Source of the DNA: Cymbomonas tetramitiformis | Lineage: Eukaryota > Chlorophyta > Pyramimonadophyceae > Pyramimonadales > Pyramimonadaceae | DNA length: 22,938 nt | Assembly (NCBI GenBank): GCA_001247695.2 | Contig: LGRX02028985.1 | Coordinates: 1-22,938 of the forward strand | Direction: 5' to 3' | Part shown: in pieces, positions 1 through 8,187 of the stretch | Layout of the letters: each line of letters begins with the position of its first letter | How positions within the stretch are numbered: the first letter of the stretch is position 1 | Notes under the pieces: generated by a model | The model's database searches: none | What the model was told of the DNA's origin: nothing | Seen by the model: only the letters and a program-made list of their open reading frames with translations | Made by a program: the position numbers and the translations under genes

Positions 1-41
1 ATAGTACTATATATATATGGTGTTTTTAGAGTGATATAATA

Positions 42-67
42 TGTATATATATGTGTGTGTGTGTGTA
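42..67. repeat. TA/TG dinucleotide microsatellite
   Basis: A short run of alternating TA and then TG dinucleotides lies directly upstream of the GRGKGRG-encoding repeat array. It has no coding content. Confidence 0.8.
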
Positions 68-70
68 TGA

Positions 71-412
71 AATGAGGGCCGAGGAGAAGCTGCATCGTCA
101 TCAACGGCGGTGCCGCAAGTTGCTGCTCGTGGTCGAGGCAAGGGGCGAGGGGGAGTTGCATCATCCGCGGCTGCACAGCCACCTGTTGCTCGTGGACGAG
201 GCAAGGGCCGAGGCGAAGTTGCATCGTCATCAACGGCGGTGCCGCAAGTTGCTGCTCGTGGCCGAGGCAAGGGGCGAGGGAGAGTTGCATCATCTGCGGC
301 TGCACAACCACTTGTTGCTCGTGGGCGAGGCAAAGGGCCAGGAGAAACTACATCATCTGCGGCCACACCGCAAGTTGTTGCTCGTGGCCGAGGCAACAAG
401 AGGAAAGTTTGA
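71..412 (+). CDS. GRGKGRG-repeat protein fragment (3' exon or remnant)
   Basis: An open frame of about 113 codons runs from a TGA at 68-70 to a TGA at 410-412. It has no ATG, so it is either the last exon of a gene whose 5' part lies upstream or a remnant. The product is a low-complexity array: a core A-R-G-R-G-K-G-R-G recurs every 21-22 residues, separated alternately by VASSAAAQP-type and VASSSTAVPQ-type linkers. The last unit degenerates to RGRGNKRKV, a basic, nuclear-localization-like tail. Such Arg/Gly-rich tracts resemble AT-hook or RGG nucleic-acid-binding segments; that is an inference from composition. The same core is encoded on the minus strand at 12370-12580 in the gene at 11490-13629, so the two may belong to one family. 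Another reading is a minisatellite that happens to be open in several frames; frames +51 and -7 are open too, which lowers confidence. Confidence 0.35.
   Translation, partial: NEGRGEAASSSTAVPQVAARGRGKGRGGVASSAAAQPPVARGRGKGRGEVASSSTAVPQVAARGRGKGRGRVASSAAAQPLVARGRGKGPGETTSSAATPQVVARGRGNKRKV
77..405 (+). repeat. Minisatellite with alternating 63- and 66-bp units (129-bp dimer)
   Basis: Five imperfect copies of a GC-rich unit centred on a GGTCGAGGCAAGGGGCGAGG-like core alternate between two linker types, giving a higher-order dimer of about 129 bp. Unit lengths in coding terms are 21, 22, 21 and 21 residues, so the reading frame is kept across all copies. This fits expansion within a coding sequence. 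Confidence 0.75.
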
Positions 413-1195
413 TCCGCGGCACGAGTATATATTATGCACTTGTAGACCATATCATCGAGAGTAGAGCAAAAGTGGCAACAAGTATGTGACATAGACACAC
501 TCGATGTGAACACACAGAGGTCGATTATGTTGTTATGCTAGTGAGGAGCGAGAACATAAAATGTGTTTTATGTTATAAACCCATGGATGTGATATGGGCG
601 ATCCAATAACTCACGTCATGGCATCCTGCCATACATAATGCTATGATGAGTAGTAAGCATTTCAACATAGTTTGATATCTTCATCGATGGATAGATTGTG
701 ACGAATTCCTCTGATCGCTTGATGAGATGAATATTTTTAAAATCACCGCTGCACAAATAATAAACGAGTGGCCATCCGCTTCATCCTGTCTGCTCCGATT
801 ACGTACGCGTCTACGCGATCGTGTGAATATGGGAAGATCTTAACATGCATAAGTCATAACCACAAAGAACATCAATTCCCTATCCTCTGAGGTTTTCATC
901 ACACTCATAATAAAGGGCCCATTGCACGTTCACTTATTGCAACGGCAAAAGCTGCGTGATGCCCGCTTGTAGCACCTCGGACCTCCGCTGCGGGGAGAGC
1001 AACGCGGTTATGCTCATGTCGACGCAGCCGATGCAAAATTAACAGGCAATGCATGCAGTGAACAAAATTTCCGGTGGAATGACACCGATTCGCATCCGAT
1101 GCCAACACGAGGCCGCCGCGAGGGCGACATGCGTATAGAGCATACACAACCCATGTCGTCTCATCTCCACCATCCTCCATCTCGGAGTTGTCACC
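413..1195. other. Intergenic DNA, no gene recognised
   Basis: No convincing coding region, RNA gene or repeat is seen. A minus-strand frame at 905-1249 is open for 114 codons but shows no recognisable motif, and its start lies at the edge of the 187-bp satellite, so I do not call it. Confidence 0.5.
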
Positions 1196-2010
1196 ACCAA
1201 CATGAAAGTTAGTTCTCAAAAATGCTAGACCGTAGGAATCGCGCCCCATATGAGCGCTATCAAGGTGAAAGTTGCTAAAATGTGGCTAAAACTGCAATTT
1301 GAGTCCATTTTGGGACCTTAAACCCCAAATTCGGGTTATTGTACCATGCAACTGACATATGCGGACATCAAATATCGGATTCTCAACATATAAATTGGTT
1401 CTTCAAAAATGCTAGACCGTAGGAATCGCGCCCCATAATATGAGCGCTATCAAGGTGAAAGCTGCTAAAATGTGGCTAAAACTGCAATTTGAGTCCATTT
1501 TGGGACCTTAAACCCCAAATTCGGGTTATTGTACCATGCAACTGACATGTGCGGACATCAAATATCGAATTCTCAACATCAAGATTGGTTCTCAAAAATG
1601 CTAGACCGTAGGAATCGCGCCCCATATGGGCGCAATCAAGGTGAAAGTTGCTAAAATGTGGCTAAAACTGCAATTTGAGTGCATTTTGGGACCTTTAAAC
1701 CCAAATTAGGGTTGTGGTAACATGCAACTGACATATGTGGACATCAAATATCGGATTCTCAACATGAAAATTGGTTCTCAAAAATGCTAGACCGTAGGAA
1801 TCGCGCCCCATATGGGCGCAATCAAGGTGAAAGTTGCTAAAATGTGGCTAAAACTGCAATTTGAGTCCATTTTGGGACCTTTAAACCCAAATTAGGGTTG
1901 TGGTAACATGGAACTGACATATGTGGACATCAAATATCGGATTCTCAACATGAAAATTGGTTCTCAAAAATGCTAAACTATAGGAATCGTGCACCATATG
2001 GGTGAGTACA
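1196..2010. repeat. ~187-bp tandem satellite, about 4.3 copies
   Basis: The landmark AATGCTAGACCGTAGGAATC begins at about 1221, 1408, 1597 and 1783, and a degenerate fifth copy begins at about 1969. The spacings are therefore 187, 189, 186 and 186 bp. Copies 1 and 2 share 'ttcgggttattg' while copies 3 and 4 share 'ttagggttgtgg', so neighbouring copies are most alike, as expected for local duplication. The array decays after the start of the fifth copy. No coding potential is evident. The unit size is near that of a nucleosome plus linker, typical of eukaryotic satellites. Confidence 0.93.
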
Positions 2011-2150
2011 AAAAACAGTCAATCCATCCCATCTGAGTCGCGGAAGTGGTCATATTGTCGCCATATACTTAGCACATGATACGAGTGCTAATTTGCGCGC
2101 GGATCATGATTCCGCTGATGTTTTCCGTGCCCGCATCTCATACTGCGTAC

Positions 2151-2310
2151 TTCTTACAGCTGCGAATCATTTCTGCGCGTACATATGATGGCCGCGCATA
2201 CATTTCTTACAGCCGCGAATCGCTTCTGCGCGCATATGTGATCGCCGTACATACATTTCTTACAGCTGCGAATCGCTTCTGCGCGCATATGTCATCGCCG
2301 TACATTTGTA
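2151..2310. repeat. 53-bp tandem repeat, three copies
   Basis: The landmark TTCTTACAGC(T/C)GCGAATC starts at 2151, 2204 and 2257, an exact 53-bp period. Units also carry TTCTGCGCG and CATATG/ACATATG segments. The copies are nearly identical, so the duplication is fairly recent. Open frames across it on both strands follow from the repeat and are not called as genes. Confidence 0.9.
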
Positions 2311-2349
2311 TGGCGCATGCACACCTTTTCGCGCAGTGTAGATGACTCT

Positions 2350-2936
2350 CAGCTGCTGTGTACGATCTGTGGATGCGACGATTATCCTCGCGCATTCTAT
2401 TCGCTTTTGCAGCGGTCAGTATATGCAGTATATCAATATTTATGCGATTGCGTCGCCAGATATGATTTGCGCTCCGCAACCTGCATACACAAAATTATTG
2501 ATATATATGCTGCACTCACACTAGAATTCTCGTTTCTCGCCTTGACGATCGAATACCAACTGATAAGGACGCTGACGCGAGCCTTAAGATATATATGATA
2601 TAATAAGATAGTGCAGGTGTTATTGAACAGTAACACGCGCACAGCTTATGAGCGGGTGATGAGTGCAGACTTCGTCAGAAGATACTGCTCTAGCACAACG
2701 CTAGCTCATCTATACCGAATGCCTCCCATCTCACAGATGGTACCGCTATTGGGTTGTGAACCCGAGGCATTGGTTGAACGACTAGTATCGGCAGGACGAA
2801 TGATGCGTTCGCCATATGATACCCGCATGCTTGTTCCGCACATGCTAGAAGCGAAGATGATTTCTTCTCCGAACCGTTCGGTACTTCAAGATAGTATCTT
2901 GCTTCGCCATCCTCGAGTCCGACATACGGCCTCTCG
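2350..2936. other. Unassigned region, possible decayed coding DNA
   Basis: Overlapping frames at 2611-2940 (plus) and 2690-2950 (minus) are open, but neither shows a motif I recognise and neither has clear start context. The stretch from 2690 to 2940 has more balanced composition than the AT-rich sequence around it and may be an old transposon fragment; I cannot assign a family. Confidence 0.3.
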
Positions 2937-3150
2937 ATGACAGGTGTCATTCAAGTCTTTCCTTGAATAAATGACAGATGATGTGACTTATCATCTCGAT
3001 GACATGTACAGTCATAGTCGACCGTACTGACGACTGTTTGTCATTATAATATATGACATGACTCGACATGACATGACATGGTATGACATGTCTGACAGGT
3101 ATGGACACGTATGACATGTATGACACATGTGTCATCGGTCATAACCCTGA
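2937..3150. repeat. TGACAT/ATGTCA motif cluster
   Basis: About 210 bp contain well over a dozen copies of ATGACA or its reverse complement TGTCAT, some in direct tandem (3064-3085, period 5) and others as inverted pairs such as ATGACAGGTGTCAT at 2937. It ends about 140 bp before the LTR element. It may be a simple-repeat expansion or a protein-binding array; the sequence alone does not decide. Confidence 0.7.
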
Positions 3151-3286
3151 CATAAGACGCGTCTTCGCTTCAAGCATGCATTGAACAGCATGCGAGCATC
3201 AATGGCTATATCGACCAGCCGATGCGGGAAGTTCACAACCCGATGGTGGTAACGCATGAGATGCGTGAGAGCATTAGAGTATACGA

Positions 3287-3502
3287 GGTGCTGGATTTGA
3301 CACTGTGACACCCGAAACTGTCACATGTCACTTCCTATAATAGGCTGGGTGACCGTCACCAGTAGACGGGAAACACCCGTTAGGTATTTATGTTATCTCT
3401 TTCTTTATCAAGACACACTTTACCGTTCTGATTCCGTAACCCTTAACTCAGGGTTTATCACTCTAGTTAGATATATATTACCGCCAAACTATATATCTAC
3501 CA
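3287..3502 (+). repeat. 5' LTR of the gag-only element
   Basis: This copy begins (G)GTGCTGGATTTGACACTG and ends ATATATCTACCA. Compared with 6464-6676 it shows roughly two dozen substitutions and small indels by eye, including CTGTGACACC against CTGCAGACACC near the start. A TATA-like TTAGATATATAT at about 3467-3478 may be promoter sequence. The expected first T at 3287 reads G here. Confidence 0.88.
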
Positions 3503-3885
3503 GGTTTGGCCCCACTTGCGCTTTATTTAGCCACTGCGAGATTGCCACTATGAGTGGCTAAGCTCGGACGCCTGGGATGGAGTGAGGCGCTCCGCGCGTG
3601 AGGGTGCCGGCAGTCACGGGTATGGCCTAAATTTTATGGGTTGATTTACGGCACGCCGCACCGGTTGGAGAACGATTTTCTTACGGGGCTTAACGTTGGA
3701 CTGGTTTACGTTTTCTGGTTGGATCCCACACCGTTGCGTATTGGCCGCCGCTACCACACGACTTCCCGGAATTGTTTGATCTCTCACGGCTGCCGTATCG
3801 GCGACCCGCGCGTTTCTTGGCCGCCCGAAACTGCCGCACATCTCACGTTTCATTGCCTCACTCCGCCCCTTCAGTCCTTCTCACT
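3503..3885 (+). other. 5' leader between LTR and gag start
   Basis: This untranslated leader holds TGGCCCCACTTGCG a few bases after the LTR, which starts with TGG as a primer-binding site would; I cannot match it to a specific tRNA. An inverted pair AGCCACT/AGTGGCT (about 3528-3559) could form a stem. The frame is open upstream of the chosen ATG from 3772, but the context there is poorer. Confidence 0.4.
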
Positions 3886-6204
3886 ATGGTTGCTTCTACT
3901 CGAGCCACCGCTAGCATGGCGAATCGCCGACGCGCACTAGCCACGATTTTTGATTCAGCAGCTGCGAGACACGCCAACACTCCAGCCACGCCGCCGGCAG
4001 CTCAGCCGGCTGCCAATTCGGCAGGTGCTGCGTTCCTAGCCTCGGTACGTACACTTCAACGGGAACACTTCGACATGAAGGTCTCCAAGTCCGTTCGTCA
4101 AAAGTTATTCGAGGACAAGAACGGGCGATTTTCGGGGACTGAGTGCCACGCGTCCGCACTCTTCGCCAGGATGGTCTCTGCGCCGCAGACGGCATTTGTC
4201 ACGGAGGACATTGGTTTTGCACCCCTTTTCCTGCTGGACAATGCTACCCTTCCCGTCCGCGTGGAGGCCAACGCCTTGTTGTTCTCCGCGCTTGAGCTCA
4301 TGGTTGACCCCGCGTCACCCGCAGCTGACTGGATGGACTCCTCACACTCCACCTTTCCGAGCGACGGTAAGCGGGTGCTGCTTGAGTTTGCCCGCCGCAT
4401 GATCCCGGCAGGTGACCCCTTTCAGGGTCAAGCGGACATGTTGAGCATCCGCATCTCCGCGGGCGTGGACCCGCATGACAAAATCGGCGACTTCAACGCC
4501 GCTCTGAAGGCCGCGAGGACGCGGGCAACACTCCAAGATGAGGACGTGAAGGCACTGTTCATCAAGTCCCTCGACACCGTCTTCTACCAGCCGGTGGTGT
4601 CACGGTTGCTTCTCCACGATCAACGAGCCGCTCACGACCTTCTCACGATTCAACAATGGGTGCGTGAATGCTACTCCGAGCACGTGCGGGCGGGCACCGC
4701 CACGGCGTCCGCACACCGCTACTCTCACGGCACGCATTTCATGGAGGGGGCCGCCGATGACTCCGGTGGACCCGGTGAGCTCGCGGACTTGAGGACGATG
4801 GTCCTCGACTTGAAGCGTCAATTGGCCGCATTCCTCGACACCGCCGGGTCCGAGCCGTCCCCACGGGGATTTACCCCTCGCGCGGACAAGCCGGACCGCC
4901 GCGTCAAGACCCGCTTCGCGGCCTCACCCCTCCCCAAGGGGGGGAATTGGTCTCAATCCGTCTCGAGGAAGGTGGCCTTCCACCGCGACAGCGGTGCGAC
5001 CATCCCGTACTGCCAAAATCAGGTGTGTGCTAAGGGGAAGGCGAGGCATTGGCACCGGGACTGCCCGAACGGGGGCAGGACCGGACTCTCGGCCTACGCC
5101 TTCGCCGAGGAGGCCGAGAACTCCGTGCTGGCCGCGAGGTTCCAACACGCCATCGACAACGGCGACCACGTGGAATTCGACGCCCTCTGCATGCTTGCGG
5201 GCGGGAAGCCGGAGGTCTTCACCGATCTTTCCGCGTGCTCGTTCTGTGAGGAGGACGGTGAGGTCCTCGTGTCCGCCGTCACCGAGTTCTCTGAGATGGC
5301 ACACGCGGCTGGGGCTTCAACGTTCAACATCAACACCTTCACTGCCGACTTGCCGGTGGTGTCGGAGCCGACCGCGCACTCCCCGCCCGCGTCGGTTGAG
5401 TCCGAGGAGGAATGGACCGGTCCGCCGAACCCCTTCTGCCCTCCCGTCACCTGCACGTTTGCCGATTTCATTGAGAGCACGGGGGTTGCATTGGTGGCGC
5501 CCGACGAGCCGGCCGCGAGCATGAACTTGCTCTCCGCGGTTGAGACACCGGAGCGCGTGAAGGACTACAAGCCCGCGACCTACGCCGCGAGCGACGATGA
5601 CGACGAGGATGCCTCGGTGGCACCGCCGCGGCCACGGTATGGCTGTGGAAACGCCATTCCGGGCTTCGGGAGGTCTCTTCTCACTTCATCCTTGGTGTGT
5701 GCACTATTTGTAATTTGTGCCACCGCCGCGCCGCACACCGTTGCCGATGTCGGTGGTGCCGGTGCGCGCACATGCACGGATCCACCGGTCAGTGGTGCTA
5801 CGTGGACTGCCTCGGCAGTCCCGGCTGCGGAGACTTCGCCAACTGCAATGGTTCGTAACGATCTTGGCGACGCGGTGGGTGGTGCGAGCACGGCTGCTAT
5901 CCCGCCGCATCGACAGACGCGGTATCGGGAGCTGCGGCAGGGATTCCACACTCTCCGCAACGTCCCGCGGCCACCATGGCTGTATGACGACGACCCTGAT
6001 TATGTTCCACCGTCACCGCCTTACCCGCCACCGCCGTACTCGTCCGATGACGAGGAGCCGAGCTCTGGTGACCATGCGGCTGTGATCGAGGATTCAACAA
6101 TTTCTCCTACGAATGATTCACCACCGGCCCCGGAGGCCGGCAACTACTTCACCCTCACGCTGCTCCGAGCCGGACCGCCAGCTCCGAAGACCTCTAGTGG
6201 CTGA
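3886..6204 (+). CDS. Gag-like protein with variant zinc knuckle, hydrophobic segment and PPPY motif
   Basis: A 773-codon ORF from ATG 3886 (ACTATGG context); an upstream in-frame ATG at 3772 would add 38 residues. Numbering here is from 3772. Residues ~80-310 are an alpha-rich region placed where Gag capsid domains occur; assignment rests on position and texture. Residues 337-355 could form a short coiled coil. A zinc knuckle lies at C414, C419, H426, C431, giving CX4CX6HX4C rather than the usual CX2CX4HX4C. A second Cys pair is at 489/492. The long C-terminal part is acidic and carries a hydrophobic stretch at ~636-653, which might span a membrane, then a Pro/Tyr-rich stretch with PPPPY at 752-756, a PPxY motif of the kind that recruits NEDD4-type ubiquitin ligases in retroviral Gag. 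No protease or RT follows. The ORF is intact although the flanking LTRs have diverged, which is unexpected. It is GC-rich compared with its flanks. Confidence 0.8.
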   Translation: MVASTRATASMANRRRALATIFDSAAARHANTPATPPAAQPAANSAGAAFLASVRTLQREHFDMKVSKSVRQKLFEDKNGRFSGTECHASALFARMVSAPQTAFVTEDIGFAPLFLLDNATLPVRVEANALLFSALELMVDPASPAADWMDSSHSTFPSDGKRVLLEFARRMIPAGDPFQGQADMLSIRISAGVDPHDKIGDFNAALKAARTRATLQDEDVKALFIKSLDTVFYQPVVSRLLLHDQRAAHDLLTIQQWVRECYSEHVRAGTATASAHRYSHGTHFMEGAADDSGGPGELADLRTMVLDLKRQLAAFLDTAGSEPSPRGFTPRADKPDRRVKTRFAASPLPKGGNWSQSVSRKVAFHRDSGATIPYCQNQVCAKGKARHWHRDCPNGGRTGLSAYAFAEEAENSVLAARFQHAIDNGDHVEFDALCMLAGGKPEVFTDLSACSFCEEDGEVLVSAVTEFSEMAHAAGASTFNINTFTADLPVVSEPTAHSPPASVESEEEWTGPPNPFCPPVTCTFADFIESTGVALVAPDEPAASMNLLSAVETPERVKDYKPATYAASDDDDEDASVAPPRPRYGCGNAIPGFGRSLLTSSLVCALFVICATAAPHTVADVGGAGARTCTDPPVSGATWTASAVPAAETSPTAMVRNDLGDAVGGASTAAIPPHRQTRYRELRQGFHTLRNVPRPPWLYDDDPDYVPPSPPYPPPPYSSDDEEPSSGDHAAVIEDSTISPTNDSPPAPEAGNYFTLTLLRAGPPAPKTSSG

Positions 6205-6364
6205 GATTGATCACACCGTGCCTGCCTAGAGATTAGCTATAGAGTAGCTTCCTAGATGTGCAGAAGAGCTCTCTGAATTTGAGCTGTGTTTAGGGTTTTG
6301 GCACCTAACAACAGTATCCGATTGCCACTTTTTGTCGTAACTCGGGACTGCCCCGACCAAGAGC

Positions 6365-6370
6365 AATAAA
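6365..6370 (+). promoter_or_regulatory. Possible poly(A) signal AATAAA
   Basis: AATAAA lies 160 bp after the gag stop and about 100 bp before the 3' LTR. It could end a gag transcript before the LTR, which would be odd for an element that must copy its 3' LTR. It is only a motif match. Confidence 0.3.
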
Positions 6371-6449
6371 AGCCTTCAGCTTGTGCTACAGCTTTCCTCC
6401 GAAGTTGAGTAGGGGAGTTTGTTGCTTCGTTTCACTACTAGCCCGGTCA

Positions 6450-6463
6450 CCACCTCTAGGTGG
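6450..6463 (+). promoter_or_regulatory. Hairpin abutting the 3' LTR
   Basis: CCACCT-CT-AGGTGG is a perfect 6-bp stem with a 2-base centre and ends directly before TGTGCTG, the start of the 3' LTR. The same layout occurs in the copia remnant at 8603-8620. The right arm AGGTGG is the only purine-rich run touching the LTR, so it may stand in for the polypurine tract that primes plus-strand synthesis. Confidence 0.6.
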
Positions 6464-6676
6464 TGTGCTGGATTTGACACTGCAGACACCCAAAACTGTC
6501 ACATGTCACTTCTTATAGTAGGCTGGGTGACTGTCACCAGAGACGGGAAACACCTGTTAGGTATTTGCGTATGCCTCTTTATCTATCACACTTTTTACTG
6601 TTCTGATTCCGTAACCCTTAACTCAGGTTTATCTCACCAGTTAGATATATATCACCGCCGAACTATATATCTGCCA
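6464..6676 (+). repeat. 3' LTR of the gag-only element
   Basis: This is a direct repeat of 3287-3502. It begins TGTGCTGGATTTGACACTG, ends ATATATCTGCCA, and shares the internal block CTGATTCCGTAACCCTTAAC with the 5' copy. Similarity stops sharply after CCAGG. Confidence 0.88.
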
Positions 6677-6852
6677 GGGGGGAGGTCGCCGGGAGCACCC
6701 TCCCTCCCCCGACCTCTCCCTCCCCCGACCTCAATGTTTTGCACCGGGGGTTTCCGTATGGCCGTAGGCGGAAGGGCCCCACGCGCGGATACCACCATCA
6801 CGCGCGGATACCACCATCACGCATCATCATGTGATGTGGAACACTATGGCTA
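6677..6852. repeat. GC-rich interval with two short tandem duplications
   Basis: A TCCCTCCCCCGACC unit occurs at about 6701 and 6717, and a perfect 19-bp unit (CACGCGCGGATACCACCAT) is duplicated head to tail at 6780-6798 and 6799-6817. No gene is seen. It separates the gag-only element from the hAT element. Confidence 0.7.
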
Positions 6853-6860
6853 CTATTCAT
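6853..6860. repeat. Left 8-bp target-site duplication of the hAT element
   Basis: CTATTCAT lies directly before the left inverted repeat and is repeated perfectly at 8209-8216 directly after the right one. An 8-bp duplication is the hallmark of hAT insertion. Confidence 0.92.
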
Positions 6861-6881
6861 CAAGGTATGGTATCGGTTGTG
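6861..6881 (+). repeat. Left terminal inverted repeat of the hAT element
   Basis: It begins CAAGGTATGGTATCGG and pairs with 8188-8208. The starting CA fits hAT ends. Confidence 0.92.
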
Positions 6882-6890
6882 GGTGGCATT

Positions 6891-7054
6891 ATCAATTGAT
6901 TCTGATATTTTCGGGCCAATAATCAATTGATTCCAATAATTTCAAGATTATATCAATCGATTTCGATTTTTCTAGCGCTCTAATCGATTGATTTAAATAC
7001 TTTAGAGGCTCTATCAATCGATTTTTGATATGTTAGGGGTGCCAATCAATCAAT
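6891..7054. repeat. Left subterminal motif array (~30-bp spacing)
   Basis: Six ATCAATTGAT / ATCAATCGAT / ATCGATTGAT-type motifs start near 6891, 6922, 6952, 6983, 7013 and 7045. Spacing is 30-32 bp, about three helical turns, which would put all sites on one face of the DNA. Subterminal repeats like these bind transposase in known hAT elements; their role here is inferred. Confidence 0.8.
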
Positions 7055-7189
7055 ATTGATATCACTTTAAATTTACTGATATATCGGGATATCAATATTA
7101 TCAATATATCAAATTGTGTTTGAGCTCTAAGCAGTTAACACTTACAACAAAACAGAGCGGTATGATATGTTCAACTATATCTGTCTAAC

Positions 7190-7540
7190 CTAATTCAATG
7201 CAGCCATAAGCGAGTGCTCTATTGTACCCTCTTTCAAATTCTTCCTCAAATCTGAGTGCATGCCAGTTACTATTGAAAACGCACGCTCCACCCCCGCAGT
7301 GGAGGCAGGCACACCCAAGAACTGCCTAGCCATTCTAGCGACTGAAGGGAACGTGTTCCCATTTTCTCTCCACCAATCTTGCACCTCCACATCTTTCTTA
7401 GCCAAGGGGAACTCTGAATACAGTTCAAGCTCACTCTTCTCCTTCACCTCTTTCAGCTCTGCAGGAATTTCAGGCAACGGCCGATTCTTCCGCGACCTCC
7501 TCCTTACGCCTTTCACGGAAAGCGGCAATCTCCTGCTCAT
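7190..7540 (-). pseudogene. hAT transposase C-terminal dimerization domain
   Basis: A 116-codon minus-strand frame has a Lys/Glu-rich lead followed by the hAT dimerization pattern: a WW pair and a P-S-V segment, then ARQFLGVPASTAGVERAFS, then a final LKEGTIEHSLMA helix. This is the most conserved part of hAT transposases and mediates multimer formation. The frame ends at a normal position for a transposase C-terminus. Upstream, the reading continues in another frame with a chromodomain (7470-7838), so one small indel at about 7475-7510 separates the two. No DDE residues or BED zinc finger lie between the inverted repeats. Confidence 0.85.
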
Positions 7541-7838
7541 GGCTGACTAAGTTCTCTATCGGCTCCCAAGTATCCGCGGCGTCACTATACCCTTCCCAAC
7601 CTATCAACCATTGTGGGGTTGCTCCAGATAGGCGTTCCGCTTTTATCATGCGCACGACATAGTCTACCTCATCACTTCCAGCAGGATCGAAAGGGGACTG
7701 CTGGGTTCTCTTGACATGCCCAGTTCCTTGAGCACGCAGGGTTACACCGGAGGCACTTTGGCGTTTGCTGTCACGCCCACGTCTCCCATGATGATGATCT
7801 CTCTTCGGATACCCTCGGATACCCTGTTTAAATTTTCG
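7470..7838 (-). pseudogene. Chromodomain fragment inside the hAT element
   Basis: A minus-strand frame open for 122 codons, with no early ATG, has a basic Gly/Arg/His linker followed by a chromodomain at about 7520-7661. Visible landmarks are a DYVV opening strand, then WLIGWEGYSDAADTWEPIENL, which matches the canonical W-G-Y ... TWEP ... NL signature, then an acidic/basic helix. Two of the usual aromatic cage positions are readable: Y of DYVV and W of WEGY. Chromodomains bind methylated histone H3 tails and target some LTR retrotransposons to chromatin. Here it would join directly to the hAT dimerization domain if the frames were continuous. It could instead be debris of an LTR element nested inside the hAT copy. 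Confidence 0.8.
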
Positions 7839-8007
7839 TTACTTCTAGATAATCAACGATCAATCGATCGAGGGTGCAACAGGTCCTGAACCGGGACTCG
7901 TAATCGTCTCTATGGGCCTATCAAGCCCCAGTTTTTGCATTGTCCCGGATCGGTTTTTGATATTTTGATATATCAAATACAAGTGATATCGCAAATCGAC
8001 GATGGTA

Positions 8008-8108
8008 ATCAATCGATATTGATATGCTACCATTGTCAAACGATTGATACCGATATTCCGAGGGGTCTATCGATTGATATTGATATGTCGTCCTAATCAA
8101 TCAATCGA
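8008..8108. repeat. Right subterminal motif array (~30-bp spacing)
   Basis: ATCAATCGAT/ATCGATTGAT-type motifs start near 8008, 8038, 8069 and 8099, mirroring the left array with the same 30-31 bp spacing. Confidence 0.78.
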
Positions 8109-8187
8109 TACCAATAATTCTGATATTCAAAATTTGGTCATCAAATGATTACTGATTTTCTGATATATCGATAAATCCGAATATCAG

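Larger units (their letters stand above)
3287..6676 (+). mobile_element. Gag-only LTR retrotransposon (non-autonomous)
   Basis: Two direct repeats of about 213 bp (3287-3502 and 6464-6676) flank a single long gag-like ORF. Each LTR has a TG near its start and ends in CCA. No reverse transcriptase, integrase or protease is present. This matches the architecture known in plants as TR-GAG elements: short LTR elements that keep only Gag and presumably rely on another element's enzymes. No target-site duplication is visible; the bases left of the 5' LTR (tacga) and right of the 3' LTR (ggggg) do not match. A hairpin lies exactly at the 3' LTR boundary where a polypurine tract would be expected. 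Confidence 0.85.

Noticed and set aside
905..1249. 114-codon minus-strand open frame
   Set aside because: No domain or motif is recognisable, it starts within the edge of the 187-bp satellite, and it has no supporting context.
1196..2310. CRISPR-like regular repeats
   Set aside because: The units are tandem with no unique spacers, and the context is eukaryotic.
2076..2642. Several overlapping open frames on both strands
   Set aside because: They run through the 53-bp repeat and AT-rich DNA, overlap on opposite strands and show no protein-like conservation.
2611..2950. Opposed 109- and 86-codon open frames
   Set aside because: Neither shows a known motif and I cannot choose between them; noted only as possible decayed coding DNA.
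3503..3525. Defined tRNA primer-binding site after the 5' LTR
   Set aside because: A TGG-starting segment is present, but I could not match it to any tRNA 3' end with confidence.
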